47,030 bases of DNA, taken from IMG/VR virus record IMGVR_UViG_3300044958_000654, positions 1 to 47,030 of that record; one strand, 5' to 3'. The position numbers were made by a program, and so were the translations under genes. Under the pieces are notes generated by a model that was not told the DNA's origin, did no database searches, and saw only the letters and a program-made list of their open reading frames with translations. Positions 18,084 through 25,965 of this stretch are shown here, piece by piece. This DNA comes from a virus. The first letter of the stretch is position 1. Each line of letters starts with the position of its first letter.

Positions 18084-18105
18084 AGCGAGTGCTCCTTATT
18101 AAAAA

Positions 18106-18468
18106 TTAACGCCAAAAGGATATATAAGTTTGACAACCATCCGTATACGTCGTAAAGTTTTCGAGTCCTTGAATGTCATTCAAATCGATTTCCAACCTAG
18201 ACGTAGAAAAATTATAGTTTTTAGCTGTGTGATAATCTAATTTATCAATAGTAATTGAAGTTTTAAAATAGTTCTCTAAAGCAGAGATGTGTTCATTTTG
18301 CAGGCAATTAACAAAGTCAATTAACGTCCGTTTCCCAAGTTGCCTTAAAGAGGGACTCATTTTTGAGAGCTTCCATTGATCATATTGGTGTTTGAACTCT
18401 GGAAACTTCTTAATAACGCCACTCTCAAAGACTAATTTTTCAATATTATTCAAATTTAAATTAAGCAT
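18106..18468 (-). CDS. Hypothetical protein, 120 aa
   Basis: Starts MLNLNLNNIEKLVFESGVIK, followed by a helical region (residues 20-70) and a more beta-like end (NFTTYTDGCQTYISFWR). No family recognised. It leads the leftward gene group and diverges from the gp26-like gene, with 53 bp between starts. Confidence 0.55.
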   Translation of the reverse strand: MLNLNLNNIEKLVFESGVIKKFPEFKHQYDQWKLSKMSPSLRQLGKRTLIDFVNCLQNEHISALENYFKTSITIDKLDYHTAKNYNFSTSRLEIDLNDIQGLENFTTYTDGCQTYISFWR

Positions 18469-18478
18469 ACTATGATAG

Positions 18479-18506
18479 TATAAAATAAATTTCTAGAAAT
18501 TTCTAG
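18479..18506 (+). promoter_or_regulatory. TATAAAATA element and 10-bp tandem repeat before gp26-like gene
   Basis: TATAAAATAAAT at 18479-18490 resembles a late promoter. It runs into two perfect copies of AAATTTCTAG (18487-18496 and 18497-18506). Each copy junction contains the palindrome TTTCTAGAAA. A GGGGAG ribosome-binding site follows. The repeats may be a binding site or a structured 5' leader. Confidence 0.4.
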
Positions 18507-18521
18507 GGGAGATATAAAATT

Positions 18522-19625
18522 ATGGCAGAAGATACATTCCGTCAAGACAGACAACCAGTTAATCCATCAGACGTAGAATCTGGTGATAACCCAATGAATG
18601 CAGGGCAAGCTGTTCGTGAAGCTGTTGCTGCCGAAACGGGAGAAACTCCGCAACAACCTGCTGGAGATAAAGGAGTTTCTATTTCCGGGAGCGTCCCTCA
18701 GCAGTTTTTACAAGCGCAGCAAAACGTAAAAGGCGAACAAGGACCCTCTAAAAACGGTCCTCAACCAAGGCCAGAGCAACAGTATTCTGATTCTCCTAAT
18801 CTGAGAACTACCGGAAGCAATCGGCTGGAAGAGTTGATTAGTGCTGTATCAGGGGCAACTTTCAACTATGAAGAAATCAATTTGCCATCAAAGGGAAAAT
18901 TCTATGATGGCACAGATGGTCCTACTGATGGGGTTGTTAAGGTCCGTCCGATGACAGGTGCAGAAGAGCAAATTCTAGCCACTCCGAGATTCGTCAAGCA
19001 GGGAAAAGCTATTGACATGATATTCAGAAAGTGCATGCAGGATGATTTCGATACATCCAAGTGGCTCAGTTCTGATAGAACATATCTATTGTTGTTTCTA
19101 AGAGGCATATCCTATACGCCAGAATACGACGTACAGCTTACGTGTCCTTTTACAAATAAAAAGTTTTCCACCGTGATTGATTTAAACAGCTTGTTTGTAG
19201 ATGAATGCCCTTATGACTTTGATTTGAACAGCTTAGGAGACACGCTTCCAACTAGTGGCCTTAACTTCTCTTACAGATTGGCAACTGGAACGGATGACAT
19301 CAAAGTTCAAGAATACAGAGAAAGAAAGAACAAGGAATTTGGAGGCGTAGAACAAGCTGACGATACTCTTCTCTATAGGACTTCGCTTTTAATTACAGAC
19401 CTAGAAGGTCTGACTAATCAGCATGAAATTCTAGAATTGCTCAAGAGACTTTCAGTCAATGATGTTTCCTACCTTAGAAATTCTGTGAATGAGCCGCCTT
19501 TTGGTGTAGACACAACGGTTGAAATTACAAGCCCATTCACAATGGAGGAATTTGAGGTAGAACTGCCTTTGGAATCAAATTTTTTCTTCCCAAGGGCAAA
19601 GAAGAAAACCCGAACGACCCAGTAG
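18522..19625 (+). CDS. Baseplate hub-type protein, gp26-like (T4_baseplate family)
   Basis: A 367-aa product. The first 100 residues are Gln/Pro/Gly-rich and disordered. The remainder matches the T4 baseplate family (PF12322, T4 gp26): INLPSKGKFYDG, VVKVRPMTGAEEQILATPRF, IDMIFRKCMQDDF, SDRTYLLLFLRGISYTPEYD and the CPF strand after it. gp26 acts in baseplate hub assembly. The normal frame ends at TAG 19625. About 40 bases earlier lies a slippery run, and the -1 frame stays open from 19556 to 19831, so a longer frameshifted product is likely. Confidence 0.85.
   Translation: MAEDTFRQDRQPVNPSDVESGDNPMNAGQAVREAVAAETGETPQQPAGDKGVSISGSVPQQFLQAQQNVKGEQGPSKNGPQPRPEQQYSDSPNLRTTGSNRLEELISAVSGATFNYEEINLPSKGKFYDGTDGPTDGVVKVRPMTGAEEQILATPRFVKQGKAIDMIFRKCMQDDFDTSKWLSSDRTYLLLFLRGISYTPEYDVQLTCPFTNKKFSTVIDLNSLFVDECPYDFDLNSLGDTLPTSGLNFSYRLATGTDDIKVQEYRERKNKEFGGVEQADDTLLYRTSLLITDLEGLTNQHEILELLKRLSVNDVSYLRNSVNEPPFGVDTTVEITSPFTMEEFEVELPLESNFFFPRAKKKTRTTQ
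19577..19586 (+). promoter_or_regulatory. Candidate -1 ribosomal frameshift site
   Basis: In the gp26-like frame the codons read TCA AAT TTT TTC. This holds two overlapping X-XXY-YYZ heptamers, A-AAT-TTT at 19577-19583 and T-TTT-TTC at 19580-19586. A -1 slip here bypasses the TAG at 19623-19625. Confidence 0.55.
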
Positions 19626-19831
19626 GTGAACTAGCAACTGATCCGTCGATTATTCTTTGGGAAAACTTAATGGAAGAAATATTTTTCTTCCAGTATCATC
19701 TTCGGATGGGCAGGGCACAATGTTTGCAAATACCTGTCAATGAACGGAAGTGGATAATTGAGCGATTTATAAAACAAAAAAATCGTGAAAACGAAGCGAT
19801 GGAAGCAGCTAGAAGAAAAGCTAAAAAATAA
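19583..19831 (+). CDS. C-terminal extension of gp26-like protein in -1 frame (or separate small gene)
   Basis: The -1 frame is open from 19556 and ends at TAA 19831. If read by frameshifting it adds about 82 residues: FLPKGKEENPNDPVGELATD, then IILWENLMEEIFFFQYHLRM and ERKWIIERFIKQKNRENEAM. The last segment is a strongly helical, basic end like those of tail-assembly chaperone or gp26-downstream proteins in T4-like phages. The full fusion would be about 436 aa. The alternative is independent initiation at ATG 19670 (about 53 aa), with a weak GGGA upstream. Either way, its protein-like sequence says it is translated. Confidence 0.65.
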   Translation, partial: FLPKGKEENPNDPVGELATDPSIILWENLMEEIFFFQYHLRMGRAQCLQIPVNERKWIIERFIKQKNRENEAMEAARRKAKK

Positions 19832-19841
19832 GGTTAGTTAA

Positions 19842-20573
19842 ATGTCTAAAGAAAGATTTCAAAACCCCGTTGTCGGTGATGAATTAAAATTACGAGTATT
19901 TGCATATAATTCAAATAACTATCGTAATTTTAATTCTGTCACTAAGGTGGAAATATACGCTTTTGATGACGAAAAAACAGCAGCGAATCCAGATGGCAAA
20001 AGGTTAGTTCAAACTATAGAGTCGGCAGATGTTAGCCTTGATTCTACTGGACAATATTCAACATCTGTTGAATTGGAGCAAGCAGTCTACACAATAGGAA
20101 GGTATTCAGATGTCTGGACTGTTGAGGTTGAATCTGGCGAAACTGAGGCTCAGATTGAGAACAGCTTTGAAATCTTTCCTGACCTTTGGTTCACTTCTCC
20201 TGTTCCTGTTGTGTATGGATTTGATTTTTCTTTTAGACCAAATAAAATTAGACAAGGTTCAAAAAATTATTTAATAATAGACATTACTCCAAATGTCCCT
20301 AAGACTAGCGATCTGAATAGGTATTATCAAAACTTAGCTATAGTGTCTCCTCTTAAAGTGTCTATCGAACAAGAGTGTGGAGAATGTATGCCTGCTGAAC
20401 AGGACCTCAGATTAGTAGTAGATTGCGAACTTGTAGAGCTTAGAGAGAAATGTGTTGGGTACTATTACCTTGACACGACTGAGATGGATTGTGGGATTTA
20501 TAACGTTTGGTTTCAGATGGATTTTGGTGACACTGTACATATTTCAGACAAGCAGCAGGTACAGATATACTAG
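19842..20573 (+). CDS. Probable virion protein, beta-rich, 243 aa
   Basis: No named family is recognised. The product is rich in alternating polar and hydrophobic residues: VGDELKLRVFAYNSNNYRNF, VTKVEIYAF, GRYSDVWTVEVESGETEAQI and VPVVYGFDFSFRPNKIRQGS, which suggests Ig-like beta domains. Four Cys are in ECGECMP and nearby. It starts 10 bases after the frameshift extension and ends before two strong terminators, so it is the last gene of the gp26 unit and probably a late structural protein. Confidence 0.65.
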   Translation: MSKERFQNPVVGDELKLRVFAYNSNNYRNFNSVTKVEIYAFDDEKTAANPDGKRLVQTIESADVSLDSTGQYSTSVELEQAVYTIGRYSDVWTVEVESGETEAQIENSFEIFPDLWFTSPVPVVYGFDFSFRPNKIRQGSKNYLIIDITPNVPKTSDLNRYYQNLAIVSPLKVSIEQECGECMPAEQDLRLVVDCELVELREKCVGYYYLDTTEMDCGIYNVWFQMDFGDTVHISDKQQVQIY

Positions 20574-20600
20574 TGACGGTTTCTTCCTTAGCCCGACCGG

Positions 20601-20630
20601 CCCCGACAATTGCATTGTTGGGGTTTTTTT
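20601..20630 (+). terminator. Intrinsic terminator 1
   Basis: A 10-bp stem with one G-T wobble (CCCCGACAAT with ATTGTTGGGG), a 3-base loop and a T7 run follow the virion-type gene. Confidence 0.9.
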
Positions 20631-20638
20631 ATAAAAAT

Positions 20639-20677
20639 AGCCCCGTTCAGAGCAACAAAGGTTGAACGGGGCTTTTT
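20639..20677 (+). terminator. Intrinsic terminator 2 (tandem)
   Basis: An 11-bp stem (AGCCCCGTTCA with TGAACGGGGCT) and T5. An A run on the left side could let it act on the opposite strand too. Together with the first hairpin it makes a tight double stop. Confidence 0.9.
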
Positions 20678-20781
20678 GCTGCTTGTTATCCTTCCATGGC
20701 AAGCGCACTCCAATATTATTTATACTTATGAGCCTGTTTTTTGCTTTACAACCAAAAATTTCATGGTATCATGGCACAACC

Positions 20782-21024
20782 ATGAAAAGATACATATTCA
20801 AAAAAAGACTTTGTTGGGCGTCTAAAAAATCTTCCCCTTACATGCACGGGAATGTGAGAAGATGGAAGAACTACATGCTCGTAGAGTACATTGATGGGCA
20901 AAAGCCTAAAAGGGAAAAAGCAACTATTTCAGAATTCAAGAAATACTCCGCAAATCCTATTGCAGGATACAACAAAGAAGCTAGAGAATCTTTCTTGAAA
21001 TTGATGAAAAAAGCGAACAGTTAA
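20782..21024 (+). CDS. Small basic hypothetical protein, 80 aa
   Basis: The start at ATG 20782 gives MKRYIFKKRLCWASKKSSPY and a basic, Lys-rich protein ending SFLKLMKKANS. An upstream extension to 20662 reads as hydrophobic nonsense over the terminator region and is rejected. No family recognised. It stands alone after two terminators, so it needs its own promoter. Its stop overlaps the stop of the convergent nuclease gene by 4 bases. Confidence 0.55.
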   Translation: MKRYIFKKRLCWASKKSSPYMHGNVRRWKNYMLVEYIDGQKPKREKATISEFKKYSANPIAGYNKEARESFLKLMKKANS

Positions 21025-21593
21025 AAATCAAAAAAGAATTTGTCATCAAAGCCTAAGAGTTTATCTAAATTAAAAGCCACCCAATCTCTATAAATCAAAA
21101 CGTAATCAGAAGCAACTATCTGTTTAGATGTCAACTCTGATTCTACTACGTCTCTCTCAACAAAGACAAGTCTTGGCTTTCTATCTTTTTTCCACACAAG
21201 CATAGGATGCCTTCCAGATCTCTCCGAATCATCCAATGCCTGCTGCAAGAAGGTGTCTAGTTCTTTGTGACCTTTGTCAAAAGCGGAATTGAGGTCAATA
21301 TCGTTATAGCCGCCTTTAGATTCTATTGTGAACTTGAAATTCTCTGGACAGGTTATGTCACCAGAAAAAGTATCTTTAGCATGCTTTGGAAGATTGGACA
21401 CTTGACCCCATCGATTCCCTGATCCAATAGATCGAGAAAACTGACCCCAAGATGGATTTTCGGAAATTAGTTTTGCAAATCTCTTATTCAAAGCCTTGCA
21501 AAGCTCTCTTTCAACCCTTTTCCCTTTTTGCCCTGTTTTTATTTTCTTAGGCTTTGTATTTTCCCAAATTGGTTCAATTTCATAGTCGTCCAT
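21021..21593 (-). CDS. PD-(D/E)XK-like nuclease
   Basis: A 190-aa product. After a basic N-terminus (KPKKIKTGQKGKRVERELCK), which fits the first helix of the nuclease fold, comes GQFSRSIGSGNRWGQVSNLP, then DTFSGDITCPENFKFTIESK. The D of SGDIT and the E-x-K of IESKGG fit the PD-(D/E)XK catalytic triad. RRHPMLVWKKDRKPRLVFVE-like strands follow. Phage nucleases of this kind serve DNA degradation, junction resolution or restriction. The specific role is not clear. It lies 12 bases downstream of the amidotransferase. Confidence 0.6.
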   Translation of the reverse strand: MDDYEIEPIWENTKPKKIKTGQKGKRVERELCKALNKRFAKLISENPSWGQFSRSIGSGNRWGQVSNLPKHAKDTFSGDITCPENFKFTIESKGGYNDIDLNSAFDKGHKELDTFLQQALDDSERSGRHPMLVWKKDRKPRLVFVERDVVESELTSKQIVASDYVLIYRDWVAFNLDKLLGFDDKFFFDF

Positions 21594-21605
21594 AAAATAA
21601 TAGAG

Positions 21606-22811
21606 TTATTGCTTAAGAATTCTTAAAGTCCCATTTAAATCGACTCCAGTTGACTCCAGTGCGTACAATAATTCAAGCATTTCACTTTCTTCCATTGATC
21701 CCTCGATAAGTTTGTTTTCTGCAAGGGTTTCTATATCTTCTAGCATAAACTTAATTGATTTTATACTGTCGCAGATTCTTTCTAAACCGTCTTTGTCCGT
21801 GCATATGCCATTACTGTAAAAACAATCGATTTCTTCGCACTTTTCAGGACTGGAAAATACAGGATCAACTTTTCTGTCTAACTCTGTGTTTAATTTGACT
21901 GGATTGGGTTTGTATTTTTTTATAACATTTTCTGATTCATCTAAGTTTGAATAAATTTCATCATTAACAGTATTTTTAACTATCGGAATAAGGGATTCTG
22001 TGTGGTCCCATTCTTCGGTTCCTTCAAAATGAACCTTAAACTTACTTAAATCTATCTTGTTATTTTCTGATAATTTAAATCTCCAAATCTCTTCTGTTGG
22101 GAGTTCTACCATTTTAAATTTTTTTATAAAATTCTTCAACAAAGAACAATTGTCTACAGCTTCAGCCCATATTTCTGGGGTAGATACGAAAAACAATTGC
22201 CCCAATTGCTTTCTTAAATCTACAACCCAATTAGGGCGATGCTCGTTTCTTGAGATCCACAACCTTCTTTCGTGCTTGCTCGTCTTTTCTCCAACTGCTA
22301 TTGCCATGTGGGCCTCAAGAACTTGTGACCATATGTTCATAAACCCAGAAGTATCATTCTTGTTTGAATTCAAATGTGCGTGCTCAAATATTCTTAACAA
22401 TATTTCTGAATCGCAACCAGAGGATACTTCATACCTCTTTTTTAAAGTTCTGTACTGGCAATCTGACACCCTGCCGTTGTGAATCAGACCTATTGATTTG
22501 TCGCTATTTACGAAGGGATGATTGTTGGAGTTCACAAATGGAGCACCGACACCTTTTGAAGCACCCCTCGCATGAGTTAAAAGAATGTCAGGATTCATCT
22601 TGGATATTTTTTTCCAAGTTTCTCCTTTTATAAACGTGCTAGAAGTAATTGGCTCTTTGTGATATAGAATTTTTCCGCTATCTTTTGAAACCCCCCAAAA
22701 GCCAGAAGCATCTCGACCTCTGGATTCTATACAACTAAATAAATTTGTAATTAGAGAATATGTTATATCAGGATGCTTACTTTGTCCTATATAACCGCTT
22801 ATGCCGCAAAT
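21606..22811 (-). CDS. Class II glutamine amidotransferase, AUU start
   Basis: About 401 aa when read from an ATT codon at 22811-22809. This exposes the required N-terminal CGISGYIG after Met removal. The nucleophile is Cys2. Other family marks: ESRGRDASGFWG, DILLTHARGASKG, SNNHPF, GLIHNGR and SGCDSEILLRIFE, all typical of class II glutaminase domains (GlmS, PurF, asparagine synthase). The C-terminal 180 residues match no synthase I recognise, so the ammonia acceptor is unknown. The first ATG (22598) would remove the catalytic Cys and is rejected. A perfect GGAGG lies 6 bases before the ATT. The gene is 14 bp downstream of speD. Confidence 0.8.
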   Translation of the reverse strand: MCGISGYIGQSKHPDITYSLITNLFSCIESRGRDASGFWGVSKDSGKILYHKEPITSSTFIKGETWKKISKMNPDILLTHARGASKGVGAPFVNSNNHPFVNSDKSIGLIHNGRVSDCQYRTLKKRYEVSSGCDSEILLRIFEHAHLNSNKNDTSGFMNIWSQVLEAHMAIAVGEKTSKHERRLWISRNEHRPNWVVDLRKQLGQLFFVSTPEIWAEAVDNCSLLKNFIKKFKMVELPTEEIWRFKLSENNKIDLSKFKVHFEGTEEWDHTESLIPIVKNTVNDEIYSNLDESENVIKKYKPNPVKLNTELDRKVDPVFSSPEKCEEIDCFYSNGICTDKDGLERICDSIKSIKFMLEDIETLAENKLIEGSMEESEMLELLYALESTGVDLNGTLRILKQ

Positions 22812-22822
22812 GATGCACCTCC
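22809..22822 (-). promoter_or_regulatory. Shine-Dalgarno GGAGG and AUU start codon
   Basis: On the minus strand GGAGG (22822-22818) is followed by a 6-base spacer and ATT (22811-22809), then TGC for the catalytic cysteine. No ATG, GTG or TTG occurs in frame at a position that would keep the cysteine at residue 2. Confidence 0.7.
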
Positions 22823-22825
22823 AAG

Positions 22826-23257
22826 TTAAAATAATTCACGCAAACAGTCATCTGACTTGAGTGTGATGGCATAGTCTTTAAAACTATTATCTTCTTCTTT
22901 TATTATACTTTCTCTATTGAATAATTTCCACCACACTTTCGTAGGTTTCATTTCATTCAAAAGCTCCAGTACCTTTGAAACTTCATAATCTGAACAAGAA
23001 TACACATCAAACTGAACCAATGGCGGATCTGCCTTGTCCCAAACATGCAAACTGCAATGGCTCGTTTCAATCATAACAACTGCGGCAATGCCGCAGTTGT
23101 TTTCTTTATTTACATAGTGGACATGAGGCCCTCCATTTGGGCAAATGACCATCCCAATCGAATCAACCAGTTTCTCCATCCAAGTAAATGCAGATTCAGT
23201 GGTTTTTATGGGATTCTGGACTTCTGCCCTTATCATTAGGTGCTTGTGACTTATCAT
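22826..23257 (-). CDS. speD: S-adenosylmethionine decarboxylase
   Basis: A 143-aa prokaryotic-type proenzyme that makes decarboxylated SAM for polyamine synthesis. Visible: KHLMIRAEVQNP at the start, the central GGPHVHYVNKENNCGIAAVV, and ETSHCSLHVWDKADP, where the Ser before His is the residue converted to the pyruvoyl cofactor by self-cleavage. FDVYSCSDYE matches the conserved DxFTCG end of the core. SpeD is known from T4-like cyanophages. Polyamines may help in DNA packaging. It is directly upstream of the amidotransferase. Confidence 0.85.
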   Translation of the reverse strand: MISHKHLMIRAEVQNPIKTTESAFTWMEKLVDSIGMVICPNGGPHVHYVNKENNCGIAAVVMIETSHCSLHVWDKADPPLVQFDVYSCSDYEVSKVLELLNEMKPTKVWWKLFNRESIIKEEDNSFKDYAITLKSDDCLRELF

Positions 23258-23268
23258 GTTATGAATTT

Positions 23269-23838
23269 CTATCCTTGTGGCAAAGAAAGCCGCTGTGCTT
23301 GTCTTGGATCGACAGGAGCAGGTTGCTGAGGCTGTGAGGGATCGACAGGAGCAGGTTGCTGAGGCTGTGAGGGATCGACAGGAGCAGGTTGCTGAGGCTG
23401 TGAGGGATCGACAGGAGGCTGCTCTGGCGTTTCTGGTTCAATCGGAGGCTGAAGTGCCGAATCTTGGTCTTGTGGCTTTCCGGCCTCAGGAGGGGTTCCC
23501 AAATCTTGAATCGGGCTTCCCATATCAGATAACAATTTTTCTATAATTTGGGAAGATTTTGACATAATGTCCAAGAGTTCGTCTCCTTTTTTTTCTTCCA
23601 TTGCAATTGATATTGCTACTGCGACTTTCTGAAGGGATCGTTGCACATCCTTCGATCCTTTTGAAATGTTTAAAATTGGCTTTATTTGATTGATAACTTT
23701 TTGTGCATAAGTTTCAATGTCTCTGCTCCCAAGTCCGTCTTTATCTTCTTGGGTAGCGTGCAATATGCTCAAAATACCGCCTATTTTTTCACTTAAATAT
23801 TTGCTGTCTTCGTTTAGTAAAAATTCTCTAAATTTCAT
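23269..23838 (-). CDS. Proline-repeat protein with capsid-targeting-like leader
   Basis: A 189-aa product beginning MKFREFLLNEDSKYLSEKIG. The leader fits the T4 internal-protein signal, and LNE-D fits the (L/I)-x-E cleavage site of the T4 prohead protease, so cleavage after Glu10 can be predicted. The middle (residues 25-105) is helical. The C-terminus is Pro/Gln-rich, with three exact copies of an 11-residue unit (PVDPSQPQQPA). No enzyme domain is seen. It is a candidate internal head or scaffold-like protein. Confidence 0.65.
   Translation of the reverse strand: MKFREFLLNEDSKYLSEKIGGILSILHATQEDKDGLGSRDIETYAQKVINQIKPILNISKGSKDVQRSLQKVAVAISIAMEEKKGDELLDIMSKSSQIIEKLLSDMGSPIQDLGTPPEAGKPQDQDSALQPPIEPETPEQPPVDPSQPQQPAPVDPSQPQQPAPVDPSQPQQPAPVDPRQAQRLSLPQG
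23307..23405 (-). repeat. Three 33-bp tandem repeats in coding sequence
   Basis: Units at 23307-23339, 23340-23372 and 23373-23405 are in frame and code 11 residues each. Near-identical DNA copies imply recent expansion or homogenisation. A fourth partial copy follows. Confidence 0.9.
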
Positions 23839-23884
23839 GATATATCTCTTTTATGCTTTACTTATATACATTTTAAATGCAATT

Positions 23885-24244
23885 TTACCCAAGCTCTTGC
23901 TTCGGCCTATTGTGTTTTATTGGTTGTTTCAAGCCTTTGCATTTCTTTTTTACACACCTTACAGATTTCCTTGCTTGTTTCAAAGAGTCGGCAGTTCCTT
24001 GGTCTACTAATTCTTGAGCAGAATTAAGATGGATATGATCGTAAAATGGTCCATCTATGCTTTCAATAGTTCCATCTTCGTTATAATTCTGAACTTCTTC
24101 CTTTGGAACGTGCCAACATGTAAAGCATATTTTAGAGTAATTTCTACCATCTACGAATGGAGTTTTTTTACAACTTACAATTGCTAAATCCATAAAGTCT
24201 TCACAGATTGGGCAAAGGTCGGATTTCTTCAATTTATTTTTCAT
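23885..24244 (-). CDS. Cysteine-rich, probably zinc-binding protein
   Basis: A 119-aa product with CPIC near residue 11, then C25, CFTC around 42-45 and a second group CVKKKC around 97-102. Such pairs suggest one or two zinc sites. WHVPKEEVQNYNEDGTIESI lies between them. No family recognised. The start overlaps the end of the CTP synthase gene by 4 bases (ATGA), so it is coupled to it. Confidence 0.6.
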   Translation of the reverse strand: MKNKLKKSDLCPICEDFMDLAIVSCKKTPFVDGRNYSKICFTCWHVPKEEVQNYNEDGTIESIDGPFYDHIHLNSAQELVDQGTADSLKQARKSVRCVKKKCKGLKQPIKHNRPKQELG

Positions 24245-25839
24245 ACTCGAAAAGCTAAACAGTTATCAATAAGACCTTTGAACAAAGGTGCAGGATTCAC
24301 AATTGAACTCTTAAACTCTGGGTGGGCTTGGGTTGCTATAAAATATTTATGATCTGTTATTTCAACAATTTCAACCAGTCCACTCTTTGGATTTACTCCA
24401 GATACTAACATCCCATGTTTTTCCAAGTCATTAATATAATCATTGTTTACTTCGTATCTGTGCCTGTGTCGTTCGCTAATTGTTTGCTTGCCATACAGAG
24501 AATGAGCAACAGAATTTTCGGTCACAACGCAATCATATGCTCCCAATCGCATGGTTCCAGACTTTTTCTTAAGATCTTCTTGTCCTTCAACATAGTTGAT
24601 AACTGGGTGCTCGCACTTTTTATCAAATTCTAGACTACTTGCTCCCTTTAGCCCCATCACATTTCTAGCATATTCAATTACAGCACATTGAAGACCTAAA
24701 CATATTCCAAGAAATGGAACATTGTTTTCACGAGCATACTTGATTGCTTTTATTTTTCCTTCTACTCCTCTTTTATCGAAACCGCCAGGCACAATGATTC
24801 CATCTAAATCCTTAAAATATTTTTTAACATTTTTACACGCCTCTAAGTCTGAAGAATTGATCCATTCGATGTTGACATTCACATCTTGTGCCAAGCCAGC
24901 ATGCATTAACGCTTCTTTTAAAGAAATATAAGCCTCATCGCAATTCTCATATTTACCAAATATTCCAATTGTTATATTTCGATTAGTTGGATTATTGGCT
25001 TTCTCAACTAGCTTCCTATACTGGCCTATTCTACAACCTTTTCGTTTTAAACGAAGTTTATCTACAATCATGTCGTCCACTTCACGATTATAAAACTCAA
25101 TTGGAACCTGATATATTGTTTTTACATCTGGTGCGTCGAAAACAGCTTGGATTGGCACGCCGGTGGTGTCAGATACCTTTCTTATTATGTCTGATGGCAC
25201 ATCCCTATCAACTCTGCACAAAAGCATGTCTGGGTTGAGTCCGTGAGACTTGAGGTCGATGAGAGACCTTTGCAGAGGCTTTGTTTTAAACTCCTTGATT
25301 GTGGGAACCCACAAAATTGGAGACACCATGACAACCATGCAGTCATTTTCATACTTTTGTTTGAATCTGGCTACAGCCTTGAAGAAGGGATCAGATTCAA
25401 CATCTCCAACAGTTCCGCCGATCTCGGCAATTACGATATCCGCTTTTTTTCCCAAGTTCAAAAGTCTTTCAGATATCTTATCTGTAACATGAGGCATGAC
25501 TTGAATCGTATGTCCAAGCCATTTTCCATCCTCTTGTTCTTCTACTAACTCTTTGTATATCGTTCCTGCTGTGCATATGTTTTCAGCCCCTACTGTGACT
25601 CCTGCGATCCTTTCATAGTGCCCCAAATCGAGATCTGTTTCTGTTCCGTCGTCGCACAGAAAACATTCGCCATGCTCACGAGGAGCTAAAATTCCAGCAT
25701 TAATGTTCAAATAAGGATCAAACTTTATCAGTTCAACCGTGTGTCCTCTTTGCTTGAGAAGTAATCCAATTGATGCTGCGGATACGCCTTTTCCAGTTCC
25801 GCTAATTACTCCGCCTGCTACGATGATATACTTACTCAA
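24241..25839 (-). CDS. pyrG: CTP synthase
   Basis: A 532-aa enzyme that aminates UTP to CTP, with the usual length and two domains. The synthase domain starts KYIIVAGGVISGTGKGVSAA (P-loop) and has FDPYLNINAGILAPREHGEC and HVTDKISERL. The glutaminase domain has GGFDKRGVEGKIKA, the nucleophile in FLGICLGLQCAVIEYARN and the His/Glu pair in ATQAHPEF, so both sites look intact. With the ribonucleotide reductase upstream and orotate phosphoribosyltransferase at 40.4 kb, it forms a virus-encoded pyrimidine supply. The usual GGVVSGLGKG appears here as GGVISGTGKG. Confidence 0.97.
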   Translation of the reverse strand: MSKYIIVAGGVISGTGKGVSAASIGLLLKQRGHTVELIKFDPYLNINAGILAPREHGECFLCDDGTETDLDLGHYERIAGVTVGAENICTAGTIYKELVEEQEDGKWLGHTIQVMPHVTDKISERLLNLGKKADIVIAEIGGTVGDVESDPFFKAVARFKQKYENDCMVVMVSPILWVPTIKEFKTKPLQRSLIDLKSHGLNPDMLLCRVDRDVPSDIIRKVSDTTGVPIQAVFDAPDVKTIYQVPIEFYNREVDDMIVDKLRLKRKGCRIGQYRKLVEKANNPTNRNITIGIFGKYENCDEAYISLKEALMHAGLAQDVNVNIEWINSSDLEACKNVKKYFKDLDGIIVPGGFDKRGVEGKIKAIKYARENNVPFLGICLGLQCAVIEYARNVMGLKGASSLEFDKKCEHPVINYVEGQEDLKKKSGTMRLGAYDCVVTENSVAHSLYGKQTISERHRHRYEVNNDYINDLEKHGMLVSGVNPKSGLVEIVEITDHKYFIATQAHPEFKSSIVNPAPLFKGLIDNCLAFRV

Positions 25840-25910
25840 AAGATCACGCTCCTATTTGATTAGATTTTTCAAATTATTGCCAATATTATAGTTTTATGCA
25901 AGCTTAAAAT

Positions 25911-25945
25911 AAAAAAGCCCTTCAATTTTTGAAGGGCTTTTTGCT
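25911..25945. terminator. Bidirectional terminator between RNR and pyrG
   Basis: Perfect stem (AAGCCCTTCAA with its complement), flanked by an A run on one side and a T run on the other. In the leftward transcript it ends the ribonucleotide reductase mRNA, so pyrG needs its own promoter or read-through. Confidence 0.9.
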
Positions 25946-25965
25946 TTTTGAAAAATTAAATAAAG

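Noticed and set aside
20610-20825. Rightward frames starting in the double terminator
   Set aside because: They begin inside hairpin sequences. The first credible start is ATG 20782.
22364-22633. Rightward frames across the amidotransferase start, and the ATG start at 22598
   Set aside because: The class II glutaminase motif CGISGYIG and other conserved residues lie upstream of that ATG on the minus strand, so the leftward frame from 22811 is the real one.
23277-23546. Possible CRISPR-like array in the 33-bp repeats
   Set aside because: The repeats are directly adjacent without spacers, in frame within a coding gene, and encode an 11-residue unit.
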